DNA from: Zoroaster sp. YZ-2022
Taxonomy: Eukaryota; Echinodermata; Asteroidea; Forcipulatida; Zoroasteridae
DNA length: 64,000 bases
NCBI GenBank assembly: GCA_029582265.1
Contig: CM055816.1
Span: 93,669,588 to 93,733,587, forward strand
Reading direction: 5' to 3'
The position numbers were made by a program, and so were the translations under genes. Below, piece by piece: positions 24,553 through 36,198 of the stretch (within the stretch, counting starts at the first letter, position 1; every line of letters begins with the position of its first letter). The notes under the pieces were generated by a model, which made no database searches, was not told where the DNA came from, and saw nothing but the letters and a program-made list of their open reading frames with translations.

Positions 24553-25471
24553 CGCATTAATTTAGGAACAATATCAATGCAAAATAATTTCACACCACTT
24601 TCTTAAAATTACCTTCATCAACAATTACAAATATTTGTGTTGAATGACACACGAGTGCACCTTTAAATTTATTGTAATAACCTCAAATGAAGGTGCACTG
24701 TGCTGTAAATTACACAAAAATTGAACCGTAAATGTACAGTATGCAATGGGCAAAGAATCAGCAAAATATGTATGGTAAATAATTAATCAAAGAAAATACA
24801 CATGTACCATATTCAATGAGCAAAATTAATCATCAAGCAATACACATCAAGCAATGAGTTAAAATCAATTAATCAACGATACTGCATAGTGAACAGAAAT
24901 TGATGTTTTCACCATGTAGTAAAGTGTAAAAATTGATCTTAATTATCACACAACAACCTTGCAAATGTATCCAGGGGATGGTTTTTACACTCTGGTTTTC
25001 TGAACAGTTTGACAGAACACTCTACACGTTGTTGCTCTCAATAAAGTACAGTACATGGAACAACGTTTGTTATTTGACCGTCAACGACCGACTGTTTGTT
25101 GTCTAGTTCTGTGTGCACCGTTCGCGTTATTTTACCGTCAATATGACCGACTGTTCGTTGTCAAGTTCCGTGTGTAGTTTTGCACCATTTGTGGTCCTCC
25201 TGAAGTTTTATTCTCCCGATGTTGATCAGCTCTCTCGTCTCCTGGTCTTTCTCTGTCACTGTGCTGATCCGTGCTTCAGATGTTCCACACGATGCTGTTG
25301 TGCCTGAATCTTTGGTGCTACATGAACCTGGATTGCTGCATGGCTACGGTGCTGCTCGAAGTTTGCCTAGCCTCGTTTTCTTCATCATGGGCCAGGGATG
25401 ACGACAACTTTGGTTTAGTTTCCACGCTTAACTCAAGGTAACTCTGCATTCAGAGGGCAGTGAGATCTTAC

Positions 25472-26397
25472 TGTAGCTGCACCCGACTACCAATACTCAA
25501 TTAAACGATTTGGCGGACACGTTCTTACAGATGCCTTGACTTTGAGTCTTTATTCTTGTTTCAAGATGCACATCTTTGACCATAAATCTTGACTTCATGA
25601 AATCTCTATATAGACATCGTAAGATCTATCAAACAGGAAAATACCAACAATAGTAATGAGTATAGATCTCAACAATATGGGAAAACTGATAATTTCACAA
25701 TGAAAAGTTATTTAACCTAGAGCAATAAACACATACATTTACGTGTGCAGTGTGATATGCAGTATGTATAAATGACACTAAAATTCGTTCTAAAAACCCT
25801 TATTTTCTCACAATAATCATATGAATGCAAGACCAAAATTATAACCATTACTAAAAAGAGAGTCATTACCTCGTGGGCCTGTAGAGGGTGAGCTTAAATC
25901 TTGGGATGATCACAGAAATTATGGATTAAGAATCATCAACAACAGCACTGGAATTGTCACATTGTCGGAAAAGTAGGCCATTTTGAAGAAGCAATGTATT
26001 ATGGGAAAATTATAAGTTACACAAATTTCCTCAGAAATACCATAGAAATTTACAGAAACTTAATTGCAATCCGGCAAAAATGTTACCTTCAAAAAAGAAT
26101 CAATATTATCTAGGATATAAGAATATTTTAGCTAATTCTAAAACTTTGATCATGTGACCATAACAAACATGGCGGCCTCCACATGTAAACAAAGGATGGC
26201 TCTAGCATGCATTGTTCATGCATCAGGAAATACACTGTTTATAGGCAACCGTATCCTTTCTAAACTACGCCACATTGAAGGTATGATATCTGGAATATTT
26301 AGTTATCATCCTAAAGCCTCTTAGAAAATGCAGGTAAGTTAAGTTGGGGGAAAATGACTCAAAATAAACCAAGAGGATTTCTAGAGCGTCCGCTACA
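25472..26397 (-). repeat. BEL/Pao 5' LTR
   Basis: Reads as identical to the LTR at 17513-18438, 926 bp, ending GCTACA directly before the CTATT target duplicate at 26398-26402. Confidence 0.95.
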
Positions 26398-26402
26398 CTA
26401 TT

Positions 26403-27370
26403 GAACCAATTATCCATATAGATGCAATGTCCCTTATGTTCTAGTCCTTTCAGTAGATTCAAGACTATTTTGCCTTGTGCGGGAAGATTGGGTGGATGGT
26501 GCGTTGCAGCATAAGCAATGGTGGTTTTACTTGGTGGCGACATGGGTTGAGACCCCGTGAACAAGCTCCATGCACAAGTGTACCCGGTTTCCGACTCGTT
26601 CAAAGAAAAGTATTTCAATCCCCATTTGGCAGCCTTTCGTGGCATGTACTGTTTGAAGCCGATTCGTCCATTGAATTTTACCATAGTCTCGTCCGGTGAG
26701 AGGTTTCTTCCAGGCTTATAGATCCGAAGAAAGGATGGCAGTACAATGTCCAGTAGAGGGCGAACTTTGAAAAGTTTGTCAGGGGGGGATTATTTTGTCT
26801 TCAGCTTGGTTGTTGGCGAGGTGCAAAAATCGAAGGATTGCCGTGAATCTATTACGAGCCATGGTCGACGAATACAGGGGACTTCGCAGGACTTCGGACG
26901 TGGACCAATGCATGCTGTATCGGGGTCTTTTGTTGATGCCCATGGATAGAAGTAATGCGACGAAAGCCATCATTTCGGGAACATTTGTCGGAGTCCAAGC
27001 ACTAGGCGGATTGGCTGTGTCTGCAGACAAAGTTTGGGCTGCATAACGATTGGTCTCTTCTACCATCAATTCCCATACTGCTTGACAAATGTACAGTTGC
27101 AAGATTTGGAGGGTGAGAACTTACTGTAATCTTGAGTACAACCGGTGTGTTCTGTAAATTGCACGGGCGGTCGCTTACGCTTATAGTCCGGGGCACTTGC
27201 TGCACGCCATCCAGACCGGAAATTCTGCTTTTCCGATGAAGATGATGAGGTTGGGATATGCTCCTCATCACTGTCTTCCGACGTAGGTGGGGAAGATTCG
27301 TCTGAGGACATGTCAGACCCGCTATCAGCAAAGATTTCTTCCAAAATATGTTCTCTCATCGTCGTCCATG
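26403..27370 (-). pseudogene. piggyBac transposase copy 2, N-terminal half
   Basis: Encodes the acidic N-terminus (FADSGSDMSSDESSPP), the MMAFVALLLSMGINKRP block and the first Asp (SPDETMVKFNGR) up to CIYMDNWFN, where the BEL LTR interrupts. It has a 2-nt loss right after the start (GTTCTCTCATCG where copy 3 has two more bases) and further breaks near 27110 and 26790. Confidence 0.9.
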
Positions 27371-27771
27371 TCTGATCGTGAAGGGACGCGTTGTGGTAAC
27401 TATTTAAACCCACGCGCGCGTGCCTTTTGTAACCGCACTGCCAAAAGAGGGCGCTGTTGACATAGTGATTACCACCAAGATGGCCATAGTGCCATTTGGC
27501 ACTGCGGGACCAAGGACCTGCACTTTTGTGTGCCAAAAATACTCCATGGTATCCAACTGGAATGTAACTTTGAGCCAATTTGGCACAATGGGATTGAAAA
27601 GGGTTATGTGGGGCTTCTAAACATTCAGCATCTGGTGATATGATTCCTCTGAAGGCGATTGGATGTAACCCAGGGTTACGCGAAAACAGACGGTAAAGGT
27701 CATCGGTTGACCATTGGAAGTTAAAGTAAAGAGAGAAGACATTCAATCTTTACTACCCTACGATTTACAAA

Positions 27772-27903
27772 ATGGTCAAGCGTGTGCGTTATGTTATAAT
27801 GGCCAAGGGAGGGATTGGGTGTAAAGTATATGGTAAAGCTATGCGCACTTTACCGGGACCAGCCTATAAATCATGGTTCAAATTTTCCGGGATTTTTGCA
27901 TGA
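27772..27903 (+). CDS. small basic ORF upstream of the initiator promoter
   Basis: 43 codons, starting MVKRVRYVIMAKGG and ending WFKFSGIFA, ahead of the TATA box at 27917. It is basic and glycine-rich. In U1 the same place carries extra G bases in two G runs that break it. Length alone is not convincing and no family is recognised; it could be non-coding leader. Confidence 0.2.
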   Translation: MVKRVRYVIMAKGGIGCKVYGKAMRTLPGPAYKSWFKFSGIFA

Positions 27904-27916
27904 CGTAACCGCTGCC

Positions 27917-27923
27917 TATATAA
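27917..27923 (+). promoter_or_regulatory. TATA box of the initiator gene (U2)
   Basis: TATATAA, 90 nt upstream of the ATG at 28013, giving a short leader if transcription starts about 30 nt downstream. Same motif and surroundings as 6614-6620. Confidence 0.6.
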
Positions 27924-28012
27924 CTAGGTCACTGTAGGTGTCATTACTGGGTGTGTCCCTTATACGCTGCCATTCCCACAACACAAGGCTGGTCGTAACT
28001 CGTAGTAACATC

Positions 28013-29693
28013 ATGTCATACGATTTAAATGCACGTCAAGTTCGTCAAGTGTACCTGATCACGTACAGCCGTGCTTCTACCGACGTTTCTCGTCAAGGTT
28101 TGGCAGATAAAGTTGTGACTGCATTTGAAACATGCGGCACCGCACGGGTACTTCAATGGGCGTGTTCTCAAGAATTTCACGCCGATGGCGGGCTGCATTA
28201 TCACATGTCGTTGAAACTTGACAGAACCCAGCGGTGGTTAAAAGTTCGTTATCATTTAGCTCAGCACGACGGTCTGGCCGTAAATGTTTCATCAATTCAC
28301 CACAACTATTACAGTGCATGGAAATATGTCACTAAAACTGATCAAGCGTACATACAGTCCCAGGTCCATCCAGATTTAACCACTTCGTTGGCACCCCTCA
28401 CTAATGATGCATCTAAGGCTGTTGTCCAGGCCACTCACACATGGGTAAATTCAGGGGCTGTTAATGAAGGCGAGCCATCGGAGAACACAGCTCGAGGACG
28501 GAAGCGAGCACCCAGACTTACTGCATATGATGTATCACAAATGGTCGTCGAAAAGGGCTTTCACACTCGCCTGCAATTGCTGGTGTATGCAGAGCAGCAG
28601 AGACGAGAAGGGAAGAGTGATCTTCTCCGCTTTATTGTCAACCGGGGCAAGCGAGCCGTCGAAGAGGCGATAAAGGTGATCATATTAGTACTGAACCATT
28701 CAATATAGTTTACTATCAGCAACTTTTAACAATCCCCCATTGTCCCCCCCCATTTCCCATCACCCGCCCACACCATGTCATGACTGATATTACATTTTGA
28801 ACAAATTGTAGTTAATAAAGCTGGTCTAATTACTAAACCATTCAATATAGTTTACATTCAGCAACTTTTAACCATTTCCCATTTGACCCCATCGCTTGCT
28901 CCGTTTATTGACGGTTAATTTCACCCCACACAGTTGTAAATCCTCATCTCTGAGATTGTGTTAATTTACTCGCTTAATGAAGTTCTCTAATTACATCCTT
29001 TTGTAGGTTGGCTGGGAAATAGCAGAGTGTGAAGAAATGGTGAGGAGATCTAACCTGAGCAGACTAGACATGCTACGTGAAGCTGGCAAAGACGGTTGTG
29101 TATGTGAAGGCAAGTGGCTTCAGTGTGCTAGTGAAATTCTTGTCAAGAATGGTCTACACATAAATGCTTTTGCCGAAAGTATCTATGTGTTATTGTTACA
29201 TGGAAGGGGAAAATATCGAAACTTGATGATTACAGGCCCTGCCAATTGTGGCAAGACATTCATGTTCAATCCCCTGCGTGAAATATATGAGACATTTACT
29301 AATCCTGCAACAGGTACTTTTGCATGGGTAGGAGCTGAGTTAGCTGAAGTTATCTTTTTGAATGATTTCCGTTGGAATCCCAAACTGCTCCCTTGGCATG
29401 ACCTCTTATTGTTACTTGAAGGCCAAACAGTACATTTACCTGCACCTAAGTCCCACTACGCATGTGACATCATCTTTGAGAAAAGCACACCCATATTTTC
29501 TACAGGCAAGCAACCTTTAGTGTACATTAGCGGTGGGAGTGTAGATGAACGCGAAACGGAAATGATGAGTGTTCGTTGGAAATGTTTTTCATTTTCATAC
29601 CAAATACCAGCGTGTCAACAAGTAAATGTAGCGTCATGTGGCTATTGTTTTTCTCATCTTGTGCTAGACAATGTAAACCCAATAAATCTGTAA
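28013..29693 (+). CDS. HUH nuclease-SF3 helicase replication initiator (Rep-like), intact, one intron
   Basis: Two exons, 28013-28675 and 29007-29693, predicted to give 449 residues. The intron (331 nt) has AAAG|GTGATC and TTTTGTAG|GTTGG borders and is phase 0; without splicing the frame ends 11 codons on. Exon 1 is an HUH endonuclease of the Rep type: motif 1 VYLITYSRA (residues 13-21), motif 2 H62-Y-H64, motif 3 Y105-V-T-K108. Exon 2 is a superfamily 3 helicase: Walker A GPANCGKT, Walker B VIFLNDFRW, motif C region STPIFSTGK, and an arginine-finger-like VRWKCFSF. Such proteins nick an origin and unwind DNA for rolling-circle or rolling-hairpin replication in single-stranded DNA viruses and plasmids. 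The layout recalls CRESS Rep and parvovirus NS1, but an intron and multi-copy genomic setting suggest a transposon-borne or host-adapted family. GTGATC is a weak donor, so splicing needs RNA evidence. Confidence 0.85.
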
Positions 29694-29985
29694 TAGGTCT
29701 TTAAAACATCCTGGGTAGCAGAGTAAATGTTGCTTTGCTCACAGGATTTGGTCGACCCTGCCCATAGCGAGACCAGTAAGGAGTTGCTCTTTGAGTAGTG
29801 TAGATTTACATAAACTTTTTTTAATTATGTGACCCGCTCTGAGAATAGGTGATATGTCACAAACATCAAAAATTAAGTTTTATATATGGCTCGAAAGCAC
29901 ACAACATAAGCTTTAATTTGCTATTGTAGAGCTCTGTATCCCTTACCGTTATGGAGATAATGACGCATTTACATATTGATAATTT

Positions 29986-30457
29986 CCATGATGATTTCAC
30001 ATAACACAGAAAACAGCCTTTGAAATGTTTTGCTTCATTGAAAGATGATGCTGAAAAGCTCACAAAATTATCACAATTTTTCCACTTTATTCACCGAAAT
30101 CAACATTTCTGTTAATGAAATCTGAAACAATATAAAGATAAGATGCAGTACAAGACAAATAAAAGAAAAAAAATTCATGCAGCGCGCGCTGAGAAAAGGT
30201 GATATAAGTTGCGCTATGCATTAATGCACAACAGGCCGTCCCATGTTGAGAAGGTGAAAAATATTTGAATTTATTATCTTTTCTTTGTCTTGTACTCATC
30301 TTATCTTTATATTGTTTCAGATTTAATTAACGGAAATGTTGATTCCGATGAATAAAGGTGAATAAATCCAATTTTTTTTGCACTTTTCAGCATCATCTTT
30401 CAATGAAGCTACACATTTGAAAGGCTGTTTTCTCTTTTATGTAAATCATCATCAGCC
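29986..30457. repeat. fold-back repeat downstream of initiator (U2)
   Basis: Same inverted pair as in U1: arms 29986-30178 and 30271-30457 with a loop of about 90 bp. It begins roughly 290 bp after the initiator stop codon. Confidence 0.7.
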
Positions 30458-31114
30458 TATCGGCTCAATTACACAACAGTTTACATTTAAAATAGAAAGA
30501 ATACATGGTTAAATTTAAGTGAACATTATTAATCCAATGAAAAATTTCTGTAAAAAAGAAATCATTCAGGTACATACAAGACACATAAAAATATTGCACA
30601 ACAGGCATACTCATTCAGGGGGACATGAGAAACCACAGTACATTATAAATGATATTTATTTCAGGGAGAAAATCGTGTTTGAAATAGCTGCATAACATAG
30701 GAGAGAATACAAAAATGCATACCAAACTGTAACTTTTTTGTCAATTAACAATGTTTTTAACCCAAGATTTCAGTAACTGTGTGTCAAATTTGAACATGCA
30801 CATGGTTGTACGTGTAGGTACCAAAAACATTAAAAACCCAACAAATATTTCATTAAAAAAAAGCACCTTATCAATTGTGAATGGCCAAGTAACTTTTTAT
30901 GCTCTGAGCGACTTATGTAACTTGTTACCAAAGTGGGTCACATATACACTACTCCAAAAGCAACTTCTTATATTTTGTAAAAAATACATACCGTATGTAT
31001 TTTTTACGAATAGTATTTTTGTTAAAGCAGTATACATGTAGGGGAGGGTAATTATAGGAGGGGTGGTTAATTAGAGGAGGGGGGTGGTTGTGATTGTGGA
31101 CGTCATTTTCCCCA

Positions 31115-31277
31115 GTTGCACCACTTGTGTCCCTAAGCAAGGCACTTTACCCTGATTGCGTTGTCCTTCGGATGGGACATTAAGCCTGTGGTCCCGTGTA
31201 CTACACTTTGTATTGCACGTAAAAGACCACCATTGACACTTATCGTTAAGAGTAGGGATTATAACCCGGTGTTTCTG
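31115..31277 (+). repeat. SINE body relic (U2)
   Basis: Copy of the relic at 10163-10325, with GTCCTTCGGATGGGAC and GGATTATAACCCGG. Preceded by the 31-bp palindrome at 30977-31007. Confidence 0.5.
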
Positions 31278-31376
31278 GTTTATGACTACTGTTTTGGCAG
31301 TCATTTAAAGAATTTTTTTAAATTGATTTATCGAAAACCATCTTTAATGAAGGTAGCCCATCCAGCATTACTGGTT

Positions 31377-34300
31377 CAGTTTCATTTAAAGATGTACTGT
31401 CCGTGCTCTTTTAGAGTTTGACCGTGAAAAACATTTTTTGTTTCCATTTGCTATTTTTCTAGCAGTACAAAAGTTACCCACTTCAAATAATTCATCTATG
31501 TATAGATTTATTTGCGAACGCCAATAATTCGTGCGCGTTAGAGGCGCGGCGCTAATGCAACCAACATTAATTAGGTTTTGCAAGTAGTAGACGTATAAAA
31601 TCGAAAAAACAAACACTTTTGCTAAAACAACACATTCCATTAGAAAATTTGTTATGACAATTTCAATTTATTTGAAGAGCACCGACAGTACATCTTTAAC
31701 GGTTGCATTGAATAATATTGTAAACTTAAAGGGTAGACATGATTGTTTTTTGGTTGATACATCCACTTAAATGTTCTGTATATACATAAAAAACTAACCT
31801 TGGGAAATTTTCTTTTCCTTGGATGTTCACACTTTAGAAAAAAGGATGAAAACCTTACATGTTTTTTCAGTTAAATCATAACAGAATGTTACCTGAGAAG
31901 TTATTATGTGCAAATTTCTTGTTTAAAGTGATTTATTTTTTGGGCATTTTCACTACAACGTGAGCATCTCCAACACGGAAACTTCAACGAAGGTTAATTG
32001 ATACCATTATAAACTTCACACTGAGTAAGATTTCACATTGTAATTAATACATTTTGTAATCGAGTAATTACCAATGTTGTATAGGGGCTTTAAAAAGATG
32101 GCAGAAATACATTGAAATGGTATGCATCATATTTGATATTTATTGTAATTCTATATGTTATTAGTCATTCCCACTGGCCATAAAACTAAAATGCATTATT
32201 TTAATTTATTTTTTAATATCAGTTCCTTCATTGAACAGAAGGAACATTTTTTTTTTTTAGAAATGAAATGCATGGACACTCGTTGGTTCAGTTTTATTTA
32301 AAGATGTACTGTCCGTGCTCTTCGAGTTTCACCGTGAAAAACATTTTTGTTTCCATTTGCTATTTTTCTAGCAGTACAAAAGTTACCAACTTCAAATAAT
32401 TCATCTATGAAATAGATTTATTTGCGAACGCCAATAATTTGTGCGCGTTAGAGCCGCGGCGCAAATGCAACCAACATTAAAATGTTTTTTTAAGTTGTTG
32501 ACATCTAATATCGAAAAAAGAAACACTTATTTGAAAACAACACATTCCATGTGAAAATTTGTTATGACAATTTGAATTTATTTGAAGAGCACCGACAGTA
32601 CATCTTTAAAGGTTGCATTGAATAATATTGTAAACTTAAAGGGGTAGACATGATTGTTTTTTGGTTGATACATCCACTTGCATGTTCTGTATATACATAA
32701 AAAACTAACCTTGTGAAATTTATTTTCCTTGGATGCTAACACTTTAGAAAAAAGGATGAAAACCTTACATGTTTTTTCAGTTAATTCATAAAAGAATGTT
32801 ACCTGAAAAGTTTTTATTGAACAAAAGCTCACACTTTAGAAAAAAGGATGAAAACCTTACATGTTTTTTCAGTTAATTCATAAAAGAATGGTACCTGAAA
32901 AGTTTGTATTGAACAAAAGCTAACACTTTAGAAAAAAGGATGAAAACCTTACATGCTTTTTCAGTTAAATCATAAAAGAATGGTACCTGAAAAGTCTGTA
33001 GGTGCAAATTTCTGGTTTAAAGTGATTTCTTTTTTTGGCATTTTCACTACAACGTGAGCATCTCCAACACGGAAACTTCAACGAAGGTTAATTGATACCA
33101 TTATAAACTTCACACTGAGTAAGATTTCACATTGTAATGAAAAAATGTTGTACTCGAGTATTTACCAATGTTGTATACGGTCTTTAAAAAGATTGCAGAA
33201 ATACCTTGAAATGGTATGCATCATTTTTGATATTTTTTGTAATTCTATATTTTATTAGTCACTCCCACTGGCCAGAAAACCACATTGCATTATTTTCAAT
33301 TATTTTTTAATGTCAGTTCCTTCATTGAACAAAAGGAACATTTCATTTTTATTGTAAGAAATGAAATGCATGGACACTCGTTGGTTCAGTTTTATTTAAA
33401 GATGTACTGTCCGTGCTCTTCGAGTTTCACCGTGACAAACATATTTGTTTCCATTTGCTATTTTTCTAGCAGTACAAAAGTTACCCACTTCAAAAAAATC
33501 ATCTATGAAATAGATTTATTTGCGAACGCCAATAATTCGTGCGCGTTAGAGCCGCGGCGCAAATGCAACGAACATTAAATTGTTTGTTAAAGTTGTAGAC
33601 ATCTAATATCGAAAAAAGAAACACTTTTGTTAAAACAACACATTCCATTTGAAAATTTGTTATGACATTTTTATTTTATTTGAAGAGCACCGACAGTACA
33701 TCTTTAAAGGTTGCATTGAATAATATTGTAAACTTAAAGGGGTATACATGATTGTTTTTGGTTGATACATCCACTTAATGTTCTGTATATACATAAAAAA
33801 CTAACCTTGTGAAATTTTCTTATCCGTAGGTGCTGACACTTTAGAAAAAAGGATGAAAACCTTACATGTTTTTTCAGTTAAATCATAAAAGAATGGTACC
33901 TGAGAAGTTATTATGTGCAAATTTCTGGTTTAAAGTGATTTCTTTTTTGGGCATTTTCACTACAACGTGAGCATCTCCAACACGGAAACTTCAACGAAGG
34001 TTAATTGATACCATTATAAACTTCACACTGAGTAAGATTTCACATTGTAATTAATACATTTTGTAATCGAGTAATTACCAATGTTGTATAGGGGCTTTAA
34101 AAAGATGGCCGAAATACATTGAAATGGTATGCATCATATTTGATATTTATTGTAATTCTATATGTTATTAGTCATTCCCACTGGCCATAAAACTAAAATG
34201 CATTATTTTCATTTATTTTTTAATATCAGTTCCTTCATTGAACAGAAGGAACTTCTTTCTTTTTTTAGAAATGAAATGCATGGACACTCGTTGGTTCAGT

Positions 34301-36035
34301 TTTATTTAAAGATGTACTGTCCGTGCTCTTCGAGTTTCACCGTGAAAAACATTTTAGTTTCCATTTGCTATTTTTCGAGCAGTACAAAAGTTAGCTACTT
34401 CAAATAATTCATCTATGAAATAGTGTTATTTGCGAACGCCAATAATTTGTGCGCGTTAGAGCCGCGGCGCAAATGCAACCAACATTAAATTGTTTTTTTA
34501 AGTTGTAGACATCTAATATCGAAAAAACAAACACTTTTAGAAAACAACACATTCCATGTGGAAATTTGTTATGACATTTTTAATTTATTTGAAGAGCACC
34601 GACAGTACATCTTTAAAGGTTGCATTGAATAATATTGTAAACTTAAAGGGTAGACATGATTGTTTTTGGTTGATACATCCACTTACATGTTCTGTATATA
34701 CATAAAAAACTAACCTTGTGAAATTTTATTTTCCTTGGATGCTCACACTTTAGAAAAAGGATGAAAACCTTACATGTTTTTCAGTTAATTCATAAAAGAA
34801 TGGTACCTGAAAAGTTTTTATTGAACAAAAGCTCACACTTTAGAAAAAGGATGAAAACCTTACATGTTTTTCAGTTAAATCATAAAAGAATGGTACCTGA
34901 AAAGTTTTTAGGTGCAAATTTCTGGTTTAAAGTGATTTCTTTTTTTGGCATTTTCACTACAACGTGAGCATCTCCAACACGGAAACTTCAACGAAGGTTA
35001 ATTGATACCATTTATAAACTTCACACTGAGTAAGATTTCACATTGTAATTTAAAAATGTTGTACTCGAGTATTTACCAATGTTGTATACGGTCTTTAAAA
35101 AGATGGCAGAAATACATTGAAATGGTATGCATCATATTTGATATTTATTGTAATTCTATGTTTTATTACAGTCACTCCCACTGGCCAGAAAACCACATTG
35201 CATTATTTTCATTTATTTGTTAATGTCAGTTCCTTCATTGAACAAAAGTAAAAGTTTTTAATTGTTTTTAAAGAAATGCACTGCATGGACACTCGTTGGT
35301 TCAGTTTCATTTAAAGATGTACAGTACTGTCTGAGCTCTTTTCGAGTTTCACCGTGAAAAACCTTTTTGTTTCCATTAGCTATTTTTCTAGCAGTACAAA
35401 ATTTATTTGCGAACGCCAATAGTTCGTGCGCGTTAGAGGCGCGCCGCGAATGCAACCAACATTAATTTGGTTTTGCAAGTTGTAGCCATCTAAAATAGAC
35501 CAAAACCTTTTGTTAACACACATTCCATTTGAAAATGTGAGCAAACACAATAATTTGTTGAAGAGCACGGACAGTACATCTTGTAATGGTTGCATTGCTT
35601 AATATTGTATACTTAAAGGGGTATATATGTTTGTTTTTTGGTTGATACCATCTACTTAATGTTCTGTATATACATAAAAAAACTAACCTTGTGAAAGTTT
35701 CATATCCGTAGGTGCTCACGCTTTAGAATAACAAATTGTAAAACCTTAAATGTTTTTTCAAGTGAATCATAAAAGAATGGAACCTAAAAAAATTTTTGGG
35801 AACATTTCCGGTTTAAAGTGATTTCTTTTGTCATTTTAGCTACAACGTGAGCATCTCCAGCACGGAAACTTCAAAGGTTTCACACCATTAGGCATATAAA
35901 CAATTCACACTGAGTAAGATTTCAATTTGTAATTAATAAATTGCAATGGTATGCATCGAATTTGATATTTATTGTAAATCTGTAATTTATTAGTCACTCC
36001 CAGTGTCCAGAAAACCACAATGCAGTATTCAGTTA
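31377..36035. repeat. satellite array, five monomers (U2)
   Basis: Monomer marker TTTAAAGATGTACTGTC near 31385, 32297, 33396, 34306 and, in a changed form, 35311. Structure as in U1, with the inverted-repeat module in each monomer and 92-bp sub-repeats around 32740-33000. It is one monomer shorter than U1; the missing one corresponds to one of the two near-identical U1 monomers at 12440-14260. Confidence 0.85.
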
Positions 36036-36198
36036 AAGCACCCCCCCCCTCCCCTCAAAAAAGGAGAAATACACACCTTTACTTGCTTATATTGCATGAA
36101 ATTTAGCTTGAAATATTCCCCTTGCCTAACAATAGACCCCGATTTATGACAGTAGGTTGACATGGAAAAGCAATTACAAAATTTTAGGGCTCATATAA

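Larger units (their letters stand above)
17513..26397 (-). mobile_element. BEL/Pao LTR retrotransposon, complete
   Basis: 8.9 kb with direct LTRs of 926 bp, ends TGTAGC...GCTACA, and a 5-bp target duplication CTATT. Coding is on the minus strand: gag and protease, then RT, RNase H and integrase in the BEL/Pao order. A polypurine tract GGTGGGAG abuts the left (3') LTR. The leader between gag and the right (5') LTR (24553-25471) holds no gene. Read side by side the LTRs show no difference, so insertion is recent, yet pol has several single-base frame breaks. Confidence 0.95.
16162..27603 (-). mobile_element. piggyBac transposon copy 2, split by a BEL element
   Basis: Left part 16162-17512, right part 26403-27603, joined in the intact copy at 36199-38758. 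Flanked by ATAA (16158-16161) and TTAT (27604-27607). The interruption is exact: CTATT at 17508-17512 is repeated at 26398-26402. The arms match copy 3 closely, including the C/G hairpin (16690-16760). Confidence 0.9.
27604..36198 (+). mobile_element. cargo unit U2 between piggyBac copies 2 and 3
   Basis: Second copy of the cargo, TTAT (27604-27607) to ATAA (36195-36198). Order as in U1, but without the SINE, with five satellite monomers, and with an intact initiator gene. The sequence after the array (36035-36194) has nothing recognisable. The stretch 30471-30970 is A+T-rich and non-coding. Confidence 0.7.

Noticed and set aside
24553..25471. Protein-coding frames in the BEL leader
   Set aside because: Short, cysteine-rich frames without family likeness between the 5' LTR and gag; most likely untranslated leader.
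28013..29693. Helitron RepHel
   Set aside because: Helitrons use a two-tyrosine HUH nuclease with an SF1 Pif1-type helicase. Here there is a single YxxK tyrosine and an SF3 Walker A (GPANCGKT).
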